From: [Erwinia] mediterraneensis
GTDB taxonomy: Bacteria; Pseudomonadota; Gammaproteobacteria; Enterobacterales; Enterobacteriaceae
Assembly: GCF_900604315.1 (NCBI RefSeq)
Contig: NZ_LR026978.1
Coordinates: 248,001 to 312,000, forward strand
Length of the DNA stretch: 64,000 nucleotides
Direction: 5' to 3'
Position 1 is the first letter of the stretch; each line of letters opens with the position of its first letter. The position numbers and the translations under genes are program-made. Of the stretch, positions 30,104 through 40,099 are shown in pieces. The notes under the pieces were generated by a model. That model did no database searches and was not told where the DNA came from. It saw only the letters and a list, made by a program, of their open reading frames with translations.

Positions 30104-30400
30104 TCAGCGTAATCCCAGCTGGAAAATCAGGGCTTCCGCCTGACAAGCGAAGCTGAACGCGGCGGTTAAATGGACACCCTCTGCGGTTTCATCAATGCGC
30201 GCCTCAATTTTGCATGGCTCTGATTCAACCTGACGCGCTTTTGCCGTTAAGCGCGCCAGCATTTCTTCCGCTTCGTGACGTTGTGTAAAAGATTGTGACC
30301 AGCTGGCGGTGCAATCGCGGTTGTCAATAACGGTGCCGACATCCACGCAACAGCAAGCGGCCGTTTCGTTAGCCTGACATTTTTTTATCGCCTCAGACAC
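30104..30400 (-). CDS. yfcZ: YfcZ/YiiS family protein
   Basis: Small protein of 98 residues matching E. coli YfcZ (94 residues), family of unknown function. Conserved cysteine run CCCVDVGTVIDNRDC near residues 16-30, then QVESEPCKI and the end FACQAEALIFQLGLR. Between fadI and fadL as in E. coli. The cysteine cluster hints at metal binding, but nothing is established. Confidence 0.9.
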   Translation of the reverse strand: MSEAIKKCQANETAACCCVDVGTVIDNRDCTASWSQSFTQRHEAEEMLARLTAKARQVESEPCKIEARIDETAEGVHLTAAFSFACQAEALIFQLGLR

Positions 30401-30755
30401 CTTTTCTCCTCCGGGCTTTCCCTTACCGATTGTGATGTTTTATATCTGTCAGTGTACGCCGGTTGCCTTTTTGTCGCTATGATTGCGCTGCTAAGTGACG
30501 AATATCACAATAAAATTTGATCCAAAACAAACAAGAGTAGTTATGCTGAAGGCCAGGATCGGCAAATTCGTTAAGCAAATGTGATTTTATTGATCCTGGA
30601 GACAATTTTTAAATAACAATATTGCAAGCCGGTGACAGGTCAGACCTATACTTGCCGCACTGGTCTGATAAGTGGGCTTTCTATCAGTGCCTGAGGTTAG
30701 CCATCACTGTTACCCGGGGTAACACATTAATAATAATTCATATGAGGTTGTGGTC
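30401..30755. promoter_or_regulatory. yfcZ-fadL intergenic regulatory region
   Basis: This 355-bp gap has no gene. It contains a CRP-like site at 30493-30510 (GTGA-N6-TCAC), two FadR operators (described separately) and a -10 box TATACT at 30647-30652. The nearest -35 candidate is TTGCAA at 30622-30627 with a long 19-bp spacer. The CRP-like site lies about 157 bp from the predicted fadL start point and about 90 bp upstream of yfcZ, so which gene it serves is open. Confidence 0.6.
30634..30674 (+). promoter_or_regulatory. Tandem FadR operators of fadL
   Basis: Site 1 at 30634-30650 (GACAGGTCAGACCTATA) overlaps the -10 box; site 2 at 30658-30674 (CACTGGTCTGATAAGTG) lies just past the transcription start. 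Both agree with the two FadR sites I remember in E. coli fadL, in the same order and spacing, so repression by FadR lifted by long-chain acyl-CoA is very likely. Confidence 0.8.
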
Positions 30756-32048
30756 ATGAACCATAAAAACCTGTTTGTAAAATCAGCCGTGGCGGTTGCT
30801 GTCGCCCTTGTCACTTCTCAGGTTTATGCTGCGGGCTTTCAGCTGAATGAATTCTCCTCTATTGGCTTAGGTCGCGCCTACTCTGGTGAAGGTGCGATGG
30901 GGGATACGGCAGCTTCTGCCAGCCGTAACCCGGCCACGATGGCATTAATGGATCGCCCTGCCCTTTCTGTCGGTGCCGTGTTTATTGATGCTGATGTCGA
31001 TATCAGTGGCAACAGTCCCTACACTGGCCGCAGCCTGAACGCCAATAATATTGCCCCCACGCAGTGGGTGCCGAATCTGCATTATGTTCAGCCGATTAAT
31101 GATCAGTGGTGGATCGGCGCTTCAGCCACCACTAACTACGGTCTGGCGACGGAATACAACAACGATTATGTCGCCGGTCCCTATGGCGGTAAAACCGATT
31201 TGATGACCAGTAACCTCAATCTGAGTACCGCTTACCGGCTGAATGAACATTTCAGCTTTGGCGTGGGGTTTGATGCGGTCTATGCCCGGGCGAAAATCGA
31301 ACGTTACGCGGGTGAAGCAGGCACTTTAGCTGGATTGCCGCTTCCCGCCGATACGCAAATTGCCCATTTAAAAGGCAATGAGTGGGGTTACGGCTGGAAT
31401 GCCGGTATTCTGTATGAAGTGGATAAAAATAACCGTTTCGGCTTTACCTACCGCTCTGAAGTGAAAATCGACTTTGACGGCGATTATAAGAGCTCGCTAC
31501 CTGAGTTTGTGAACCCGCTTAACCAGGCCCTGAATTTAGGCCTGCCGTATGCGACTGGCGGCAGCACCATTCCGGGCTCTTTGACTCTGAATCTGCCGGA
31601 GATGTGGGAGTTGTCGGGCTGGCATCAGGTCGCGCCGCAATGGGCCGTGCACTACAGCCTGACTTACACCAGCTGGAGCCAGTTTGAAGAGCTGAAAGCG
31701 ACCGGCAGCAATGGTCAGACCCTGTTCCAGAAAGAAGAGAACTTCAGAGATGCGTACCGCATCGCGCTGGGTACCACCTACGCCTATGACGATCACTGGA
31801 CGTTCCGCACCGGTATCGCCTTTGATGACAGCCCGGTACCGGCAGATAATCGCTCTATCTCGATTCCCGATCAGGATCGTCTCTGGCTGAGCGCCGGTGC
31901 CTCTTACGCCTTTAACGATGCCGCCTCGGTCGATGTGGGCGTCTCTTATATGCACGGTCAGCATGTAACGGTGCAGGAAGAAAATTATACCTTTAACTCT
32001 GAAGGTAAGGCCTGGCTGTACGGCGCGAACCTTAACTATAAGTTCTGA
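30756..32048 (+). CDS. fadL: Long-chain fatty acid outer membrane transporter FadL
   Basis: Outer-membrane beta-barrel porin for long-chain fatty acids, also a phage T2 receptor in E. coli. The 430-residue precursor has a signal peptide of about 26 residues ending QVYA, then the mature start [10 protein letters not shown]. The mature start carries the family NPA motif ([11 protein letters not shown]) of the hatch domain. It ends in an aromatic residue (LNYKF), as expected for BAM-dependent insertion. ATG 30756 follows GAGGT by 7 nt. Confidence 0.95.
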   Translation: MNHKNLFVKSAVAVAVALVTSQVYAAGFQLNEFSSIGLGRAYSGEGAMGDTAASASRNPATMALMDRPALSVGAVFIDADVDISGNSPYTGRSLNANNIAPTQWVPNLHYVQPINDQWWIGASATTNYGLATEYNNDYVAGPYGGKTDLMTSNLNLSTAYRLNEHFSFGVGFDAVYARAKIERYAGEAGTLAGLPLPADTQIAHLKGNEWGYGWNAGILYEVDKNNRFGFTYRSEVKIDFDGDYKSSLPEFVNPLNQALNLGLPYATGGSTIPGSLTLNLPEMWELSGWHQVAPQWAVHYSLTYTSWSQFEELKATGSNGQTLFQKEENFRDAYRIALGTTYAYDDHWTFRTGIAFDDSPVPADNRSISIPDQDRLWLSAGASYAFNDAASVDVGVSYMHGQHVTVQEENYTFNSEGKAWLYGANLNYKF

Positions 32049-32064
32049 TGGGATGAAGCGCATA

Positions 32065-32092
32065 AACAAGGCGGCCAGCGGGCCGCCTTGTT
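32065..32092. terminator. Bidirectional terminator between fadL and mlaA
   Basis: Perfect 12-bp stem (32065-32076 with 32081-32092), 4-nt loop, then TATTTA on the plus strand. On the minus strand the stem is followed by TATGCGC, so it works best for fadL. It lies in the 63-bp gap between the two convergent stops. Confidence 0.85.
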
Positions 32093-32111
32093 TATTTATG
32101 CTGAACGCGGT

Positions 32112-32876
32112 TTACTCCGCATCAATCTCGTCCAGGTCGCCCTGAATCGCTTTCTCGTTCGGGTTTTCCTGCGGCTTCAGCTTGCCGCCGTTCGCCAGGA
32201 AGTCGTTACGCTGGAAGTAGGCGTTGCGTATAAAGACGTAAGGATCATCCTGCTGACGCAAAATGGCATCGGAGTCGAGCAGCTGTGCCCGGGTCTCAAT
32301 GCCCTCCAGCGCCCATTTACCGGCGGACATCCAGAAGGTCAGCCAGCTCAGCGGCGGATAAAGCAGGTCAACCGTATCGCCGCCCTCCTGACGTGGCGTA
32401 AAGCTGCCATAAGCAGGCAGTTCCACATAAGGGCCGTAGCCTACGCCATAGTGGCCGAGGGTGCTGCCGAAGCCATGTGCCTCTTCCCGCGCCAGTTCCG
32501 GGTTCGCCTTGCCCGCCACGTCAATCAACCCGCCCAGCCCGAGGGTGGTGTTGAGGAAGAAACGCGTAAAGTGGATCATCGCACGACGCGGATCCCCTTC
32601 CAGGAAGTAGTTAACCATGCTGGAAGGTTCATCCAGGTTGCCAAAGAAGTTGCTTAACCCGGTGCGCGCCGGTGTCGGCACATAATCACGCCAGGCAACA
32701 GCCACGGGGCGCAAGACGTAGGGATCCAGCACATTGTAGTTAAAGTTGAACATCGTGCGGTTAAAGCCTTCAAGCGGATCGCTGCGTTGCGGCGGCGCAT
32801 CGTTGTCAGGCTTTGAACTGGCACATCCAGCCAGAAGTACACTGGCCAGAACCAAACCGGTCAGGCGGTAATACAT
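32112..32876 (-). CDS. mlaA: Outer membrane lipid asymmetry lipoprotein MlaA (VacJ)
   Basis: Outer-membrane lipoprotein that with OmpC/F removes misplaced phospholipids from the outer leaflet and passes them to MlaC. The 254-residue precursor has lipobox LLAGC with Cys18 and then the family body (RSDPLEGFNRTMFNFNYNVLDPYVLRP). ATG 32876 is preferred because GGGAG is 6 nt before it and only 1 nt before the alternative ATG at 32882. Confidence 0.95.
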   Translation of the reverse strand: MYYRLTGLVLASVLLAGCASSKPDNDAPPQRSDPLEGFNRTMFNFNYNVLDPYVLRPVAVAWRDYVPTPARTGLSNFFGNLDEPSSMVNYFLEGDPRRAMIHFTRFFLNTTLGLGGLIDVAGKANPELAREEAHGFGSTLGHYGVGYGPYVELPAYGSFTPRQEGGDTVDLLYPPLSWLTFWMSAGKWALEGIETRAQLLDSDAILRQQDDPYVFIRNAYFQRNDFLANGGKLKPQENPNEKAIQGDLDEIDAE

Positions 32877-32911
32877 TTTCATCTCCCTGTGCGGGTCAAG
32901 TGTGTATCGCT

Positions 32912-34123
32912 TCAGGGCTGCTGCTGATTAATTTCCACAGCCAGCTGCAGATGACCATTCCAGGGGGTGAGCGCGCTGACGCCAAACCAGTCGCCTGACT
33001 GAGGAGTGGCGCTACCATCACGCGAAATACGCACCCGAACCTGTACCTGATGCTGCGCCGAAAGCAGGCGATCCGGCATCATGGCATTGCTGTCATCCAG
33101 CGTCAGCGATAACGGGAAGTGGCTAAGCGGTATGCGCTTGACTGCCACCGGCACCGGTGAAACACCGTCAGAAACAGAAATATACAACACTCCGTCCTGA
33201 GGTAACATTTTTTCTGCCTCTGCGCCCAGGCTTACCGTCAGCGCCAGCTGACTGCTCTGCTGTCCGGCGCTGGTTTTGGCCTGTTCAATGCTGCGGGCGA
33301 TCATCGCCCGGCGACCATCCTCCGCAGGCAGCAGCGCCATCATCTGCTGCCAGGCCGCAATGGCCTCATCATAATGCTGCTGATTAAAAGCGTTAAATGC
33401 CAGCAGGCCAAGAATGCGTAAATCGTCCGGCTGCTGCTTACGCAGATCCTGCAGCAGCAGCCCGCCTTCGCGGTTATCCTGCACATCAGCCGAGCGTGTC
33501 AGTACTTCAGCATAGTCGAGCTTAAGCGCCAGGTTGTTGGGCGCGAGCTGTAAAGCATGATTAAAGGCCTGACGGGCAGTGACCACGTTGTTCAGCACCA
33601 TGCCGAGACGGCCCAGCATAGCCCAGTCGTCAGGATTGCGTGCATCCTGCTGTAACGCGCTGCGCAACCCGAGTTGCAGCCGCGCCAGCTCCTCCATCGT
33701 CAGGGGCTTCGCCGCCGGTTCCATCACCCGGGCGCGTAAGTGCGGGTAGTCCGCCTGTACTTGCTGCCATGCGATCACTTCCGGCAGATTGCCGGTTTTC
33801 CAGTACATCACCAGGGTCACGCCGACCAGCACCATCACTCCCGGCAGCAGTATCCAGCGACTGCTGCTGTGCACCTGTTGCGGGCTCGCCTGCGGAATAT
33901 CCGCCAGCAGGGTCTGCTGCAGTTCGCGCTCCATCACCGGCCGCTCCGCGACCACGCCCTGCGCCTCATCCTGAGTCAGTTCCTGCAGACGCTGCTGATA
34001 GAAGATTTTGTTCAGTCGATCGCGTGCGTCGGCGCTGACGCTACGCGCCCGCCAGCCTGCCAGCAGAAAGAGTGCGCTGGCCGCCGCCAGCAGCACGAAA
34101 AGGGTAATCCAGAATGCGCTCAT
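32912..34123 (-). CDS. ccmI: c-type cytochrome biogenesis protein CcmI
   Basis: Apocytochrome c chaperone of the system I haem-ligation complex (with CcmF and CcmH). The 403-residue protein has an N-terminal transmembrane helix (about 3-22), a cytoplasmic loop, a second helix (about 100-118), and a periplasmic part with TPR-like repeats (about 150-280) and a C-terminal domain. In E. coli this part is fused to CcmH; here it is separate. Its ATG overlaps the ccmH stop (TGATG). Last gene of the ccm operon. Confidence 0.92.
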   Translation of the reverse strand: MSAFWITLFVLLAAASALFLLAGWRARSVSADARDRLNKIFYQQRLQELTQDEAQGVVAERPVMERELQQTLLADIPQASPQQVHSSSRWILLPGVMVLVGVTLVMYWKTGNLPEVIAWQQVQADYPHLRARVMEPAAKPLTMEELARLQLGLRSALQQDARNPDDWAMLGRLGMVLNNVVTARQAFNHALQLAPNNLALKLDYAEVLTRSADVQDNREGGLLLQDLRKQQPDDLRILGLLAFNAFNQQHYDEAIAAWQQMMALLPAEDGRRAMIARSIEQAKTSAGQQSSQLALTVSLGAEAEKMLPQDGVLYISVSDGVSPVPVAVKRIPLSHFPLSLTLDDSNAMMPDRLLSAQHQVQVRVRISRDGSATPQSGDWFGVSALTPWNGHLQLAVEINQQQP

Positions 34124-34578
34124 CACGGCTTCCTGTCATTGTTGAGTAACGCGGCCAGGCGTTGCTGTTCGCTTTCATCCAGCTCGCTGCGCGTTTTCTG
34201 TCTGCGGCTGCGTAAAATAATGGTCAGCGCGCCCAGAATCACAAAGAGTAACGGACCGACCCACAGAATCAGGGTCGATGGCGTGACCGGCGGCGCATAG
34301 GTGACAAAATTACCGTAACGCGCCACCATATAATCGATGATCTGCTGTTTGCTCTGGCCCTGCTTCATCAGCTCATAGACTTTCTGCCGCATATCCATTG
34401 CAATCATGGCACCGGAATCGGCAATGCTGTTGTTCTGGCATTTGGGGCAGCGCAGCTCAGCGGTCAACTCAAGGTACTGCTGCTCCTGTTCCGGCGAGTC
34501 AAAAGATCGGGTTTCAGTGGCTGCCCACAGGGTCAGGCTGCACAGCAGAGCGCACAGTAACAGCAAGCCGCGCTTCAT
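34123..34578 (-). CDS. ccmH: Cytochrome c maturation thioredoxin-like protein CcmH
   Basis: Periplasm-facing thiol protein that reduces or presents the CXXCH thiols of apocytochrome c for haem attachment. The 151-residue protein has a signal/anchor at 1-20, the redox motif LRCPKCQNNSIADS near residues 42-55, and a C-terminal transmembrane helix (about 103-123). It corresponds to the N-terminal part of E. coli CcmH. Overlaps ccmG by 4 nt. Confidence 0.94.
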   Translation of the reverse strand: MKRGLLLLCALLCSLTLWAATETRSFDSPEQEQQYLELTAELRCPKCQNNSIADSGAMIAMDMRQKVYELMKQGQSKQQIIDYMVARYGNFVTYAPPVTPSTLILWVGPLLFVILGALTIILRSRRQKTRSELDESEQQRLAALLNNDRKP

Positions 34579-35132
34579 ACGCCCGCCTCCCGGCTATATT
34601 TTTCCCACAGCGGCTTCACTTCCTGCTCCCAGATACGCGCATTCATGTCACCGGCATGGCGGTAACGGATGATGCCTTTGCCATCAATCAGGAAAGTTTC
34701 CGGCGCGCCATAGACGCCGAGATCCAGCCCCAGCATGCCGTCGCCGTCATACAGGCTGAGCGCATAAGGATTGCCCAGCGTATTCAGCCAGTTGATCGCC
34801 CCGGTGCGATTATCTTTATAGTTGAGCCCGACGACGCGAATGCCCTGCTGCGCCAGGCGGTTCAGATACTGATGTTCAGCGCGGCAGGTCGGGCACCAGG
34901 TGGCCCAGACGTTGAGCAGTAGCGGTTTGCCGTCGGTCAGCACCTGCTGGTCATAGATTTTTCCCGCCTGTTCCAGCGCTTCCAGCCTGAACTGCGGCAC
35001 GGGCTTGCCGATCAGGGCAGACTCCAGACGGGTGGGATCGTCACCGCTGGCGTTGCGCGTCAGCTGCCACAGCAGCGCCGCTGCCAGCAGCAGAAACAGG
35101 ATCAGCGGAATAAAAAGGATTTTCTTGCTCAT
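34575..35132 (-). CDS. ccmG: Thiol:disulfide interchange protein CcmG/DsbE
   Basis: Membrane-anchored periplasmic thioredoxin that keeps apocytochrome c thiols reduced. The 185-residue protein has an N-terminal membrane anchor (about 5-24) and the CXXC active site in NVWATWCPTCRAEHQ near residue 80. The family motif GVYGAPETFLIDGKG with a cis-proline region is near 140-155. Overlaps ccmF and ccmH by 4 nt each. Confidence 0.95.
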   Translation of the reverse strand: MSKKILFIPLILFLLLAAALLWQLTRNASGDDPTRLESALIGKPVPQFRLEALEQAGKIYDQQVLTDGKPLLLNVWATWCPTCRAEHQYLNRLAQQGIRVVGLNYKDNRTGAINWLNTLGNPYALSLYDGDGMLGLDLGVYGAPETFLIDGKGIIRYRHAGDMNARIWEQEVKPLWEKYSREAGV

Positions 35133-37084
35133 GCCAGCTCCCGTTGCGCCTTTTTAGCGGAGCGATAGCGCGGATCGAGCAGGCACAGCAAGCCGCCGAT
35201 CGCCATCAACACGCCGCCATACCAGATCCAGCGCACAAAAGGTTTGTAATAGATGCGTACAGCCCAGGCGCCATCATCCAGCTCCTCGCCGAGGGCTGCG
35301 TAGAGATCGCGCGTAAAGCCGCCGTCGATGGCCGCTTCGGTCATCATGGTGCGCGCAGCGGAGTAGTAGCGTTTCTCCGCCTGTAACACCGCTTCCGGCT
35401 TGCCGTTGCGCGTGACGTCAATCAGCGCCGCGCCACCGCTGTAGTTCGGCCCCTGCAGGTTATGTACCGCACGGAAGACAAAGTGATAGCGATAGATATC
35501 CACGCTGTCGCCCGCTTTCATCCGCACATCGCGCTCGACACTGTACTGGGTACTGAAGGCGATACCGATAACCGTGACGGCCACGCCGAGATGCCCCAGC
35601 ACCATGCCCCAGTGGCTGCGCGAAAGATGGCGCATGCCGCGGAAAAAAGTGTGCCGATGGGTAGCGCGCTCGTGCAGTTCAAGCAACGTCAGCGCAATCA
35701 CCCACAGCGCCATCATCAGCCCGACCACGGTCATCGCCGCAATGCGATCCTGCAACAGCCAGGGCAGCAGGATGGAAAAGAGCAGCGTCACCAGCAGGGC
35801 CAGCGCCAGACGTTTAAACAGCTTCTGCGGCTCATCGCGTCGCCAGCGTACCAGCGGCCCGATACCAAGCAGCAGCGCAAAAGGCGCCATCAGCCAGGTG
35901 AACATGGTATTGAAGAATGGCTCTCCCACAGAAATGGTGCCCAGTCCCAGCTGTTTGTGCACCAGCGGCAGCAGCGTCCCAAGCAGCACTACCAGCATGG
36001 CGGCGATCAGCAACACGTTATTGCCCAGCAGAAATGACTCGCGTGACCAGGCTTCGCTTTGCATCCGGCTACGCACCTGGCCCCCTTTGAGGGCATAGAG
36101 CAGCAGCGAGCCGCCGATCACGATCACCAGAAACGCCAGGATAAACAGGCCGCGCGCCGGATCGGAGGCGAAGGCGTGTACCGACACCAGGACGCCGGAA
36201 CGTACCAGGAAAGTCCCCAGCAGGCTGAGCGAAAAAGTGGTTATCGCCAGCAGCACTGTCCAGGCTTTAAAGGTGCCGCGCTTTTCCGTCACCGCCAGCG
36301 AGTGGATCAGCGCCGTGCCAGCCAGCCAGGGCATAAAAGAGGCGTTTTCCACCGGATCCCAGAACCACCAGCCGCCCCAGCCCAGCTCGTAATAGGCCCA
36401 GGCCGAGCCCAGCACAATGCCGATGGTGAGGAAAATCCAGGCGGCAGTGGTCCAGGGACGCGACCAGCGCGCCCAGGCGGTATCGAGTCGTCCCGCCATC
36501 AGTGACGCGATAGCAAAAGCGAAGGCCACCGAAAAGCCGACGTAACCCAGGTAGAGCAGCGGCGGATGGAAAATCAGGCCGATATCCTGCAGCATCGGAT
36601 TGAGATCGCGTCCGTCAATGGGAAAATCGGGCAGTGTGCGGGTAAAGGGATTAGAGGTCAGGGTAATAAACAGCAGAAAGCCCAGGTTAATCATCCCCAT
36701 CACCGCCAGCACGCGCGCTACCGCATCCTGCGGCATTTTGCGGCTGAACAACGCGACAGCCAGCGTCCAGCTGCTGAGCAGCAGCACCCAGAGCAGCAGC
36801 GATCCTTCATGCGCGCCCCAGGTCGCCGCGATGCGATAGTAAAGCGGTAATAAGCTGTTGGAGTTCGCGGCCACATAGGCGACGGTAAAATCGTTCACCA
36901 CAAAGGCGTGCACCAGCAGCAAAAATGCGGCGGCAACGCAGCAAAACAGACCGCCCGCCAGCGGACGTGCCAGCGCCATCAGACGCGCATCCTGACGCAC
37001 CGCGCCCCACAGCGGGTAACTGCTTAATAACAGCGCCAGCCCCAGCCCGAGACAGAGCAGAAAAGTTCCGATTTCCGGCATCAT
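35129..37084 (-). CDS. ccmF: Haem lyase subunit CcmF
   Basis: Large inner-membrane subunit of the cytochrome c haem lyase, 651 residues with about 15 hydrophobic segments. The haem-handling WWD motif is in [21 protein letters not shown] near residue 235, flanked by conserved histidines. It receives haem from holo-CcmE and attaches it to apocytochrome c with CcmH and CcmI. The start overlaps the ccmE stop. Confidence 0.96.
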   Translation of the reverse strand: MMPEIGTFLLCLGLGLALLLSSYPLWGAVRQDARLMALARPLAGGLFCCVAAAFLLLVHAFVVNDFTVAYVAANSNSLLPLYYRIAATWGAHEGSLLLWVLLLSSWTLAVALFSRKMPQDAVARVLAVMGMINLGFLLFITLTSNPFTRTLPDFPIDGRDLNPMLQDIGLIFHPPLLYLGYVGFSVAFAFAIASLMAGRLDTAWARWSRPWTTAAWIFLTIGIVLGSAWAYYELGWGGWWFWDPVENASFMPWLAGTALIHSLAVTEKRGTFKAWTVLLAITTFSLSLLGTFLVRSGVLVSVHAFASDPARGLFILAFLVIVIGGSLLLYALKGGQVRSRMQSEAWSRESFLLGNNVLLIAAMLVVLLGTLLPLVHKQLGLGTISVGEPFFNTMFTWLMAPFALLLGIGPLVRWRRDEPQKLFKRLALALLVTLLFSILLPWLLQDRIAAMTVVGLMMALWVIALTLLELHERATHRHTFFRGMRHLSRSHWGMVLGHLGVAVTVIGIAFSTQYSVERDVRMKAGDSVDIYRYHFVFRAVHNLQGPNYSGGAALIDVTRNGKPEAVLQAEKRYYSAARTMMTEAAIDGGFTRDLYAALGEELDDGAWAVRIYYKPFVRWIWYGGVLMAIGGLLCLLDPRYRSAKKAQRELA

Positions 37085-37563
37085 GACTGAGCACCTGGCT
37101 GATAAGTCGCGGGCGCGCCGTTATGATTTTTCTTCATCGCATCGTCGATTTCGGGCGGCGTATATTTTTCATCGTGCTTCGCCAGTACTTCTTGCGCTTT
37201 CACCAGGTTGCCCGCTTCCAGCACCCCCTGCGCCACAATGCCCTGCCCTTCACGGAACAGATCCGGCAGAATGCCCTCGTAATGCACGCTTATCACGCCA
37301 CTGGCATCATAGAGCTTGAATGAGACGGCAAGGGTCGCAGGATCGCGCTTCACGCTACCCGGCAGCACCATGCCGCCAACGCGCAGCCGCTGTCCCGGCT
37401 CGGGTTTCTGGCGAGCCTCGCCTTTGCCATTCAGAATTTCACCCGGGGTATAAAACAGGTCGATGTTGGAACGCAACGCGTACATCACCAGCGCGGTCGC
37501 CAGCCCCAGCCCTACTACTATCGCGATCACCACATACAGGCGATTACGTCGACGGATATTCAC
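37081..37563 (-). CDS. ccmE: Haem chaperone CcmE
   Basis: Membrane-anchored periplasmic chaperone that binds haem covalently through a histidine before passing it to CcmF. The 160-residue protein has an N-terminal anchor (about 8-28) and an OB-fold body ([30 protein letters not shown]). The haem-binding His is in [13 protein letters not shown] near residue 130. Overlaps ccmD and ccmF by 4 nt. Confidence 0.95.
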   Translation of the reverse strand: MNIRRRNRLYVVIAIVVGLGLATALVMYALRSNIDLFYTPGEILNGKGEARQKPEPGQRLRVGGMVLPGSVKRDPATLAVSFKLYDASGVISVHYEGILPDLFREGQGIVAQGVLEAGNLVKAQEVLAKHDEKYTPPEIDDAMKKNHNGAPATYQPGAQS

Positions 37564-37793
37564 AACGCTTCTCCTGCCGCTTCACCGGCGGCTTTTTTTG
37601 TTTTTGCCGCACGAATACGGCGCTCCCTCGCGTGACGCTGACGAATTTCCGTCAGCAAACGGTGGCGTTGCCAGAAGGTATGCAGCACCAGACCGCACAA
37701 CGGCAACAAGGTAAAGGCGACAGCCAGCCAGACAAAAAAGTGGTATCCCCCCATAGCGAAAAACGCTTCCCAGGAAGCAAAAGCGGGCTTCAT
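37560..37793 (-). CDS. ccmD: Haem exporter accessory protein CcmD
   Basis: Small membrane protein of 77 residues that stabilises the CcmC-CcmE complex and is needed to release holo-CcmE from CcmABC. One transmembrane helix at about 17-40, then a basic C-terminal tail rich in Arg and Lys. Overlaps its neighbours by 4 nt. Identity follows from position and the [13 protein letters not shown] segment. Confidence 0.9.
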   Translation of the reverse strand: MKPAFASWEAFFAMGGYHFFVWLAVAFTLLPLCGLVLHTFWQRHRLLTEIRQRHARERRIRAAKTKKAAGEAAGEAL

Positions 37794-38530
37794 GATTTAC
37801 GTCCTCCCTGTGCCACGTCCGCCACCCACGGGCGATGGCGTTCAGTCAACAGAATCAGGTTGCGCAGACGCATCAGCGTCAGCGTGATGAAAACCAGCAG
37901 GTAGCCGAGAATGGACCAGCGTAATGGCGTGCGCATGCTGGGCGCGATCGCCTGCTGTAACATACCTGACGACCCCTGATGCAGTGTGTTCCACCACTGC
38001 ACCGAGAAGTGAATGATCGGCAGGTTAACGATGCCCACCAGAATCAGGATCCCGGCCGCGCGTCCTGCCATACGCCGATCGTCAAAGGCGCTGTAGAGCG
38101 CGATCGCCCCCATATAGATGAAAAGCAGCACCAGCTCTGAGGTGAGACGCGCATCCCAGATCCACCAGGTGCCCCACATCGGTTTGCCCCAGGCGGAACC
38201 GGTGACCAGCGCAATAAAAGCAAACACGGCACCCACCGGCGCCATGGCCGCCGCCGCCAGATCGGCCATTTTTATCTGCCACACCAGCCCGATAAAGGCC
38301 GCGATGGCCATGCTCGCGTAGATGCCCATTGACCACATCGCCGCCGGCACATGCAGGTAGATAATGCGATAACTCTCTCCCTGCTGATAATCCGCAGGGG
38401 CAAAGCCAAAACCCCATATCCAGCCCAGCAGCAGCGTCGCGCTACCCGTTAGCGCAAACCCGGGAATCAAACGTCCGCATAGCTGATAAAGCCGCTCGGG
38501 CCTTGCCAGTTGGTGTAACCACTTCCACAT
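37790..38530 (-). CDS. ccmC: Haem export/attachment protein CcmC
   Basis: Inner-membrane protein that loads haem onto CcmE. The 246-residue protein has six hydrophobic segments and the WWD motif in PMWGTWWIWDARLTSELVL near residue 125, with conserved histidines on both sides (YLHVPAAMWSMGIY near 60). Starts 49 nt after ccmB and overlaps ccmD by 4 nt. Confidence 0.95.
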   Translation of the reverse strand: MWKWLHQLARPERLYQLCGRLIPGFALTGSATLLLGWIWGFGFAPADYQQGESYRIIYLHVPAAMWSMGIYASMAIAAFIGLVWQIKMADLAAAAMAPVGAVFAFIALVTGSAWGKPMWGTWWIWDARLTSELVLLFIYMGAIALYSAFDDRRMAGRAAGILILVGIVNLPIIHFSVQWWNTLHQGSSGMLQQAIAPSMRTPLRWSILGYLLVFITLTLMRLRNLILLTERHRPWVADVAQGGRKS

Positions 38531-38579
38531 AATGCATTACTCACAATAAAAAAATTATTCGCACTGGTGTTAGCGCCAG

Positions 38580-39239
38580 TCAGTGCAGGCTGATGCGCAG
38601 TGCCGCCGCCGTGGCAAAAGGTGACAACGTCGCGCTGGCCGCCAGCATCGCCCCCAGAATAGCCAGATAACCCGTCACGGGCAGGCCCATGCTGGCCGCG
38701 TCGATCGCCGCGCTGGCAAAAATCAATACCGGGATAGCCAACGGCAGTACCAGCAGGCTCAGCAGCACGCCGCCCCGGCGCAGACCCACCGTCAGTCCCA
38801 CCCCAATCGCCCCCAGAAAGCTGAAGGTCGGCGTGCCCAGTAGCAACGTCAGCGCCAGCGCGCGCCAGCTGACAAAATCGAGTGACAGCAATAACGCGGC
38901 AAGCGGCGACAAAATGATCAGCGGCACCCCCGTGACCAGCCAGTGGGCGATCACTTTTCCCAGCACCGTCAGCGGCAGCGGCGTGGGCAGCAGCAGCAGT
39001 TGCTCCAGCGAACCATCAAGAAAGTCGTCACGGAACAGACGCTCCAGCGCCAGCAGCGACGCCAGCAGCGCGGCAACCCAGACGACACCGGCAGCGATGC
39101 GCGCCAGCAGTTGTGGCTCCGGACCAACCCCAAGCGGAAAGAGCGTGATGACGATTAAAAAAAACCACAGCGGATTGATCACCTCAGCCCCGCTGCGAAA
39201 TACAATTTTCAGCTCACGCTGAATAATCCGCCCTGGCAT
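38580..39239 (-). CDS. ccmB: Haem ABC transporter permease CcmB
   Basis: Permease partner of CcmA in the complex that releases holo-CcmE. The 219-residue protein has six hydrophobic segments and the family start RELKIVFRSGAEVINPLWFFL. Its first base touches the end of ccmA, so the pair is coupled. Confidence 0.93.
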   Translation of the reverse strand: MPGRIIQRELKIVFRSGAEVINPLWFFLIVITLFPLGVGPEPQLLARIAAGVVWVAALLASLLALERLFRDDFLDGSLEQLLLLPTPLPLTVLGKVIAHWLVTGVPLIILSPLAALLLSLDFVSWRALALTLLLGTPTFSFLGAIGVGLTVGLRRGGVLLSLLVLPLAIPVLIFASAAIDAASMGLPVTGYLAILGAMLAASATLSPFATAAALRISLH

Positions 39240-39856
39240 CAGAACGCCTCCGTTGCATGCAGACGAATTTTTCGCACCCGTTTAGCCGCATCAGGCAAGT
39301 CCTGATGGGTGGTCAAAATGACCATGCCACCGTTATCGGCATGACAGGTGAATTGCGCCATTAATTTTTCTACGCCCGCTTTATCAATGGCAGTTAAGGG
39401 TTCGTCGAGGATCCATAGCTGAGCCGGGGTGAGCCAGAGGCGCGCCAGAGCGACGCGTCGCTGCTGTCCGGCGGAAAGTTGCGCGACCGGCACCTCTTCA
39501 TAGCCCAGCAGGTCTACCGCCTCCAGCGCCGAAAAGATTTGAACATCATCGCAGCGTGCATGATAAAAGCGCAGGTTTTCCAGCGGTGTGAGTACCGCTT
39601 TCACCCCGGGCTGATGGCCGAGATAGAGCATATCCTGATGCCAGCGCTCGCGCTGCTGACGAATCGGCACCGCTTGCCAGAGGACGTCACCCTGCTCCGG
39701 ACGACTCAGCCCCGCCAGCAGTCGCAGCAGAGAAGTTTTACCCGCGCCATTTGCGCCCTCAATCTGCACGATATCGCCCGTCTGCACGGTAAAAGAGAGC
39801 TCGCGAAACAGTACGCGCTCATCGCGAATACAAGAGAGATTAATGAGTTCCAGCAT
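39239..39856 (-). CDS. ccmA: Haem ABC transporter ATP-binding protein CcmA
   Basis: ATPase of the CcmABCD complex, 205 residues. Walker [12 protein letters not shown] near residue 35, signature [14 protein letters not shown] near 127-140, Walker [13 protein letters not shown] near 150. Its ATP hydrolysis frees haem-loaded CcmE. ATG 39856 gives the family N-terminus; a GTG at 39901 would add 15 non-conserved residues. First gene of the ccm operon, divergent from yfdC. Confidence 0.93.
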   Translation of the reverse strand: MLELINLSCIRDERVLFRELSFTVQTGDIVQIEGANGAGKTSLLRLLAGLSRPEQGDVLWQAVPIRQQRERWHQDMLYLGHQPGVKAVLTPLENLRFYHARCDDVQIFSALEAVDLLGYEEVPVAQLSAGQQRRVALARLWLTPAQLWILDEPLTAIDKAGVEKLMAQFTCHADNGGMVILTTHQDLPDAAKRVRKIRLHATEAF

Positions 39857-40099
39857 GCAGGGGTGAATCGCGCTAAATAAGTGAGGCGGCGATAATACCA
39901 CAAGTCACCAGTGGGCCGAAGCCTGTACGCCGCGCTGCGTAGCGTCAGATGCTGGAATAACGCGCAAATAAGCCCCCCTTTGCCTGAAAAAGCGGCATGC
40001 TTAAAGCTTTGTTACGCTTGTGCGAAAAGCGGGACACATTTCACCCTGGACAATACCGTCTACGCTTATATCGCAGTGGGATGATTACCCGGAGGAAAA

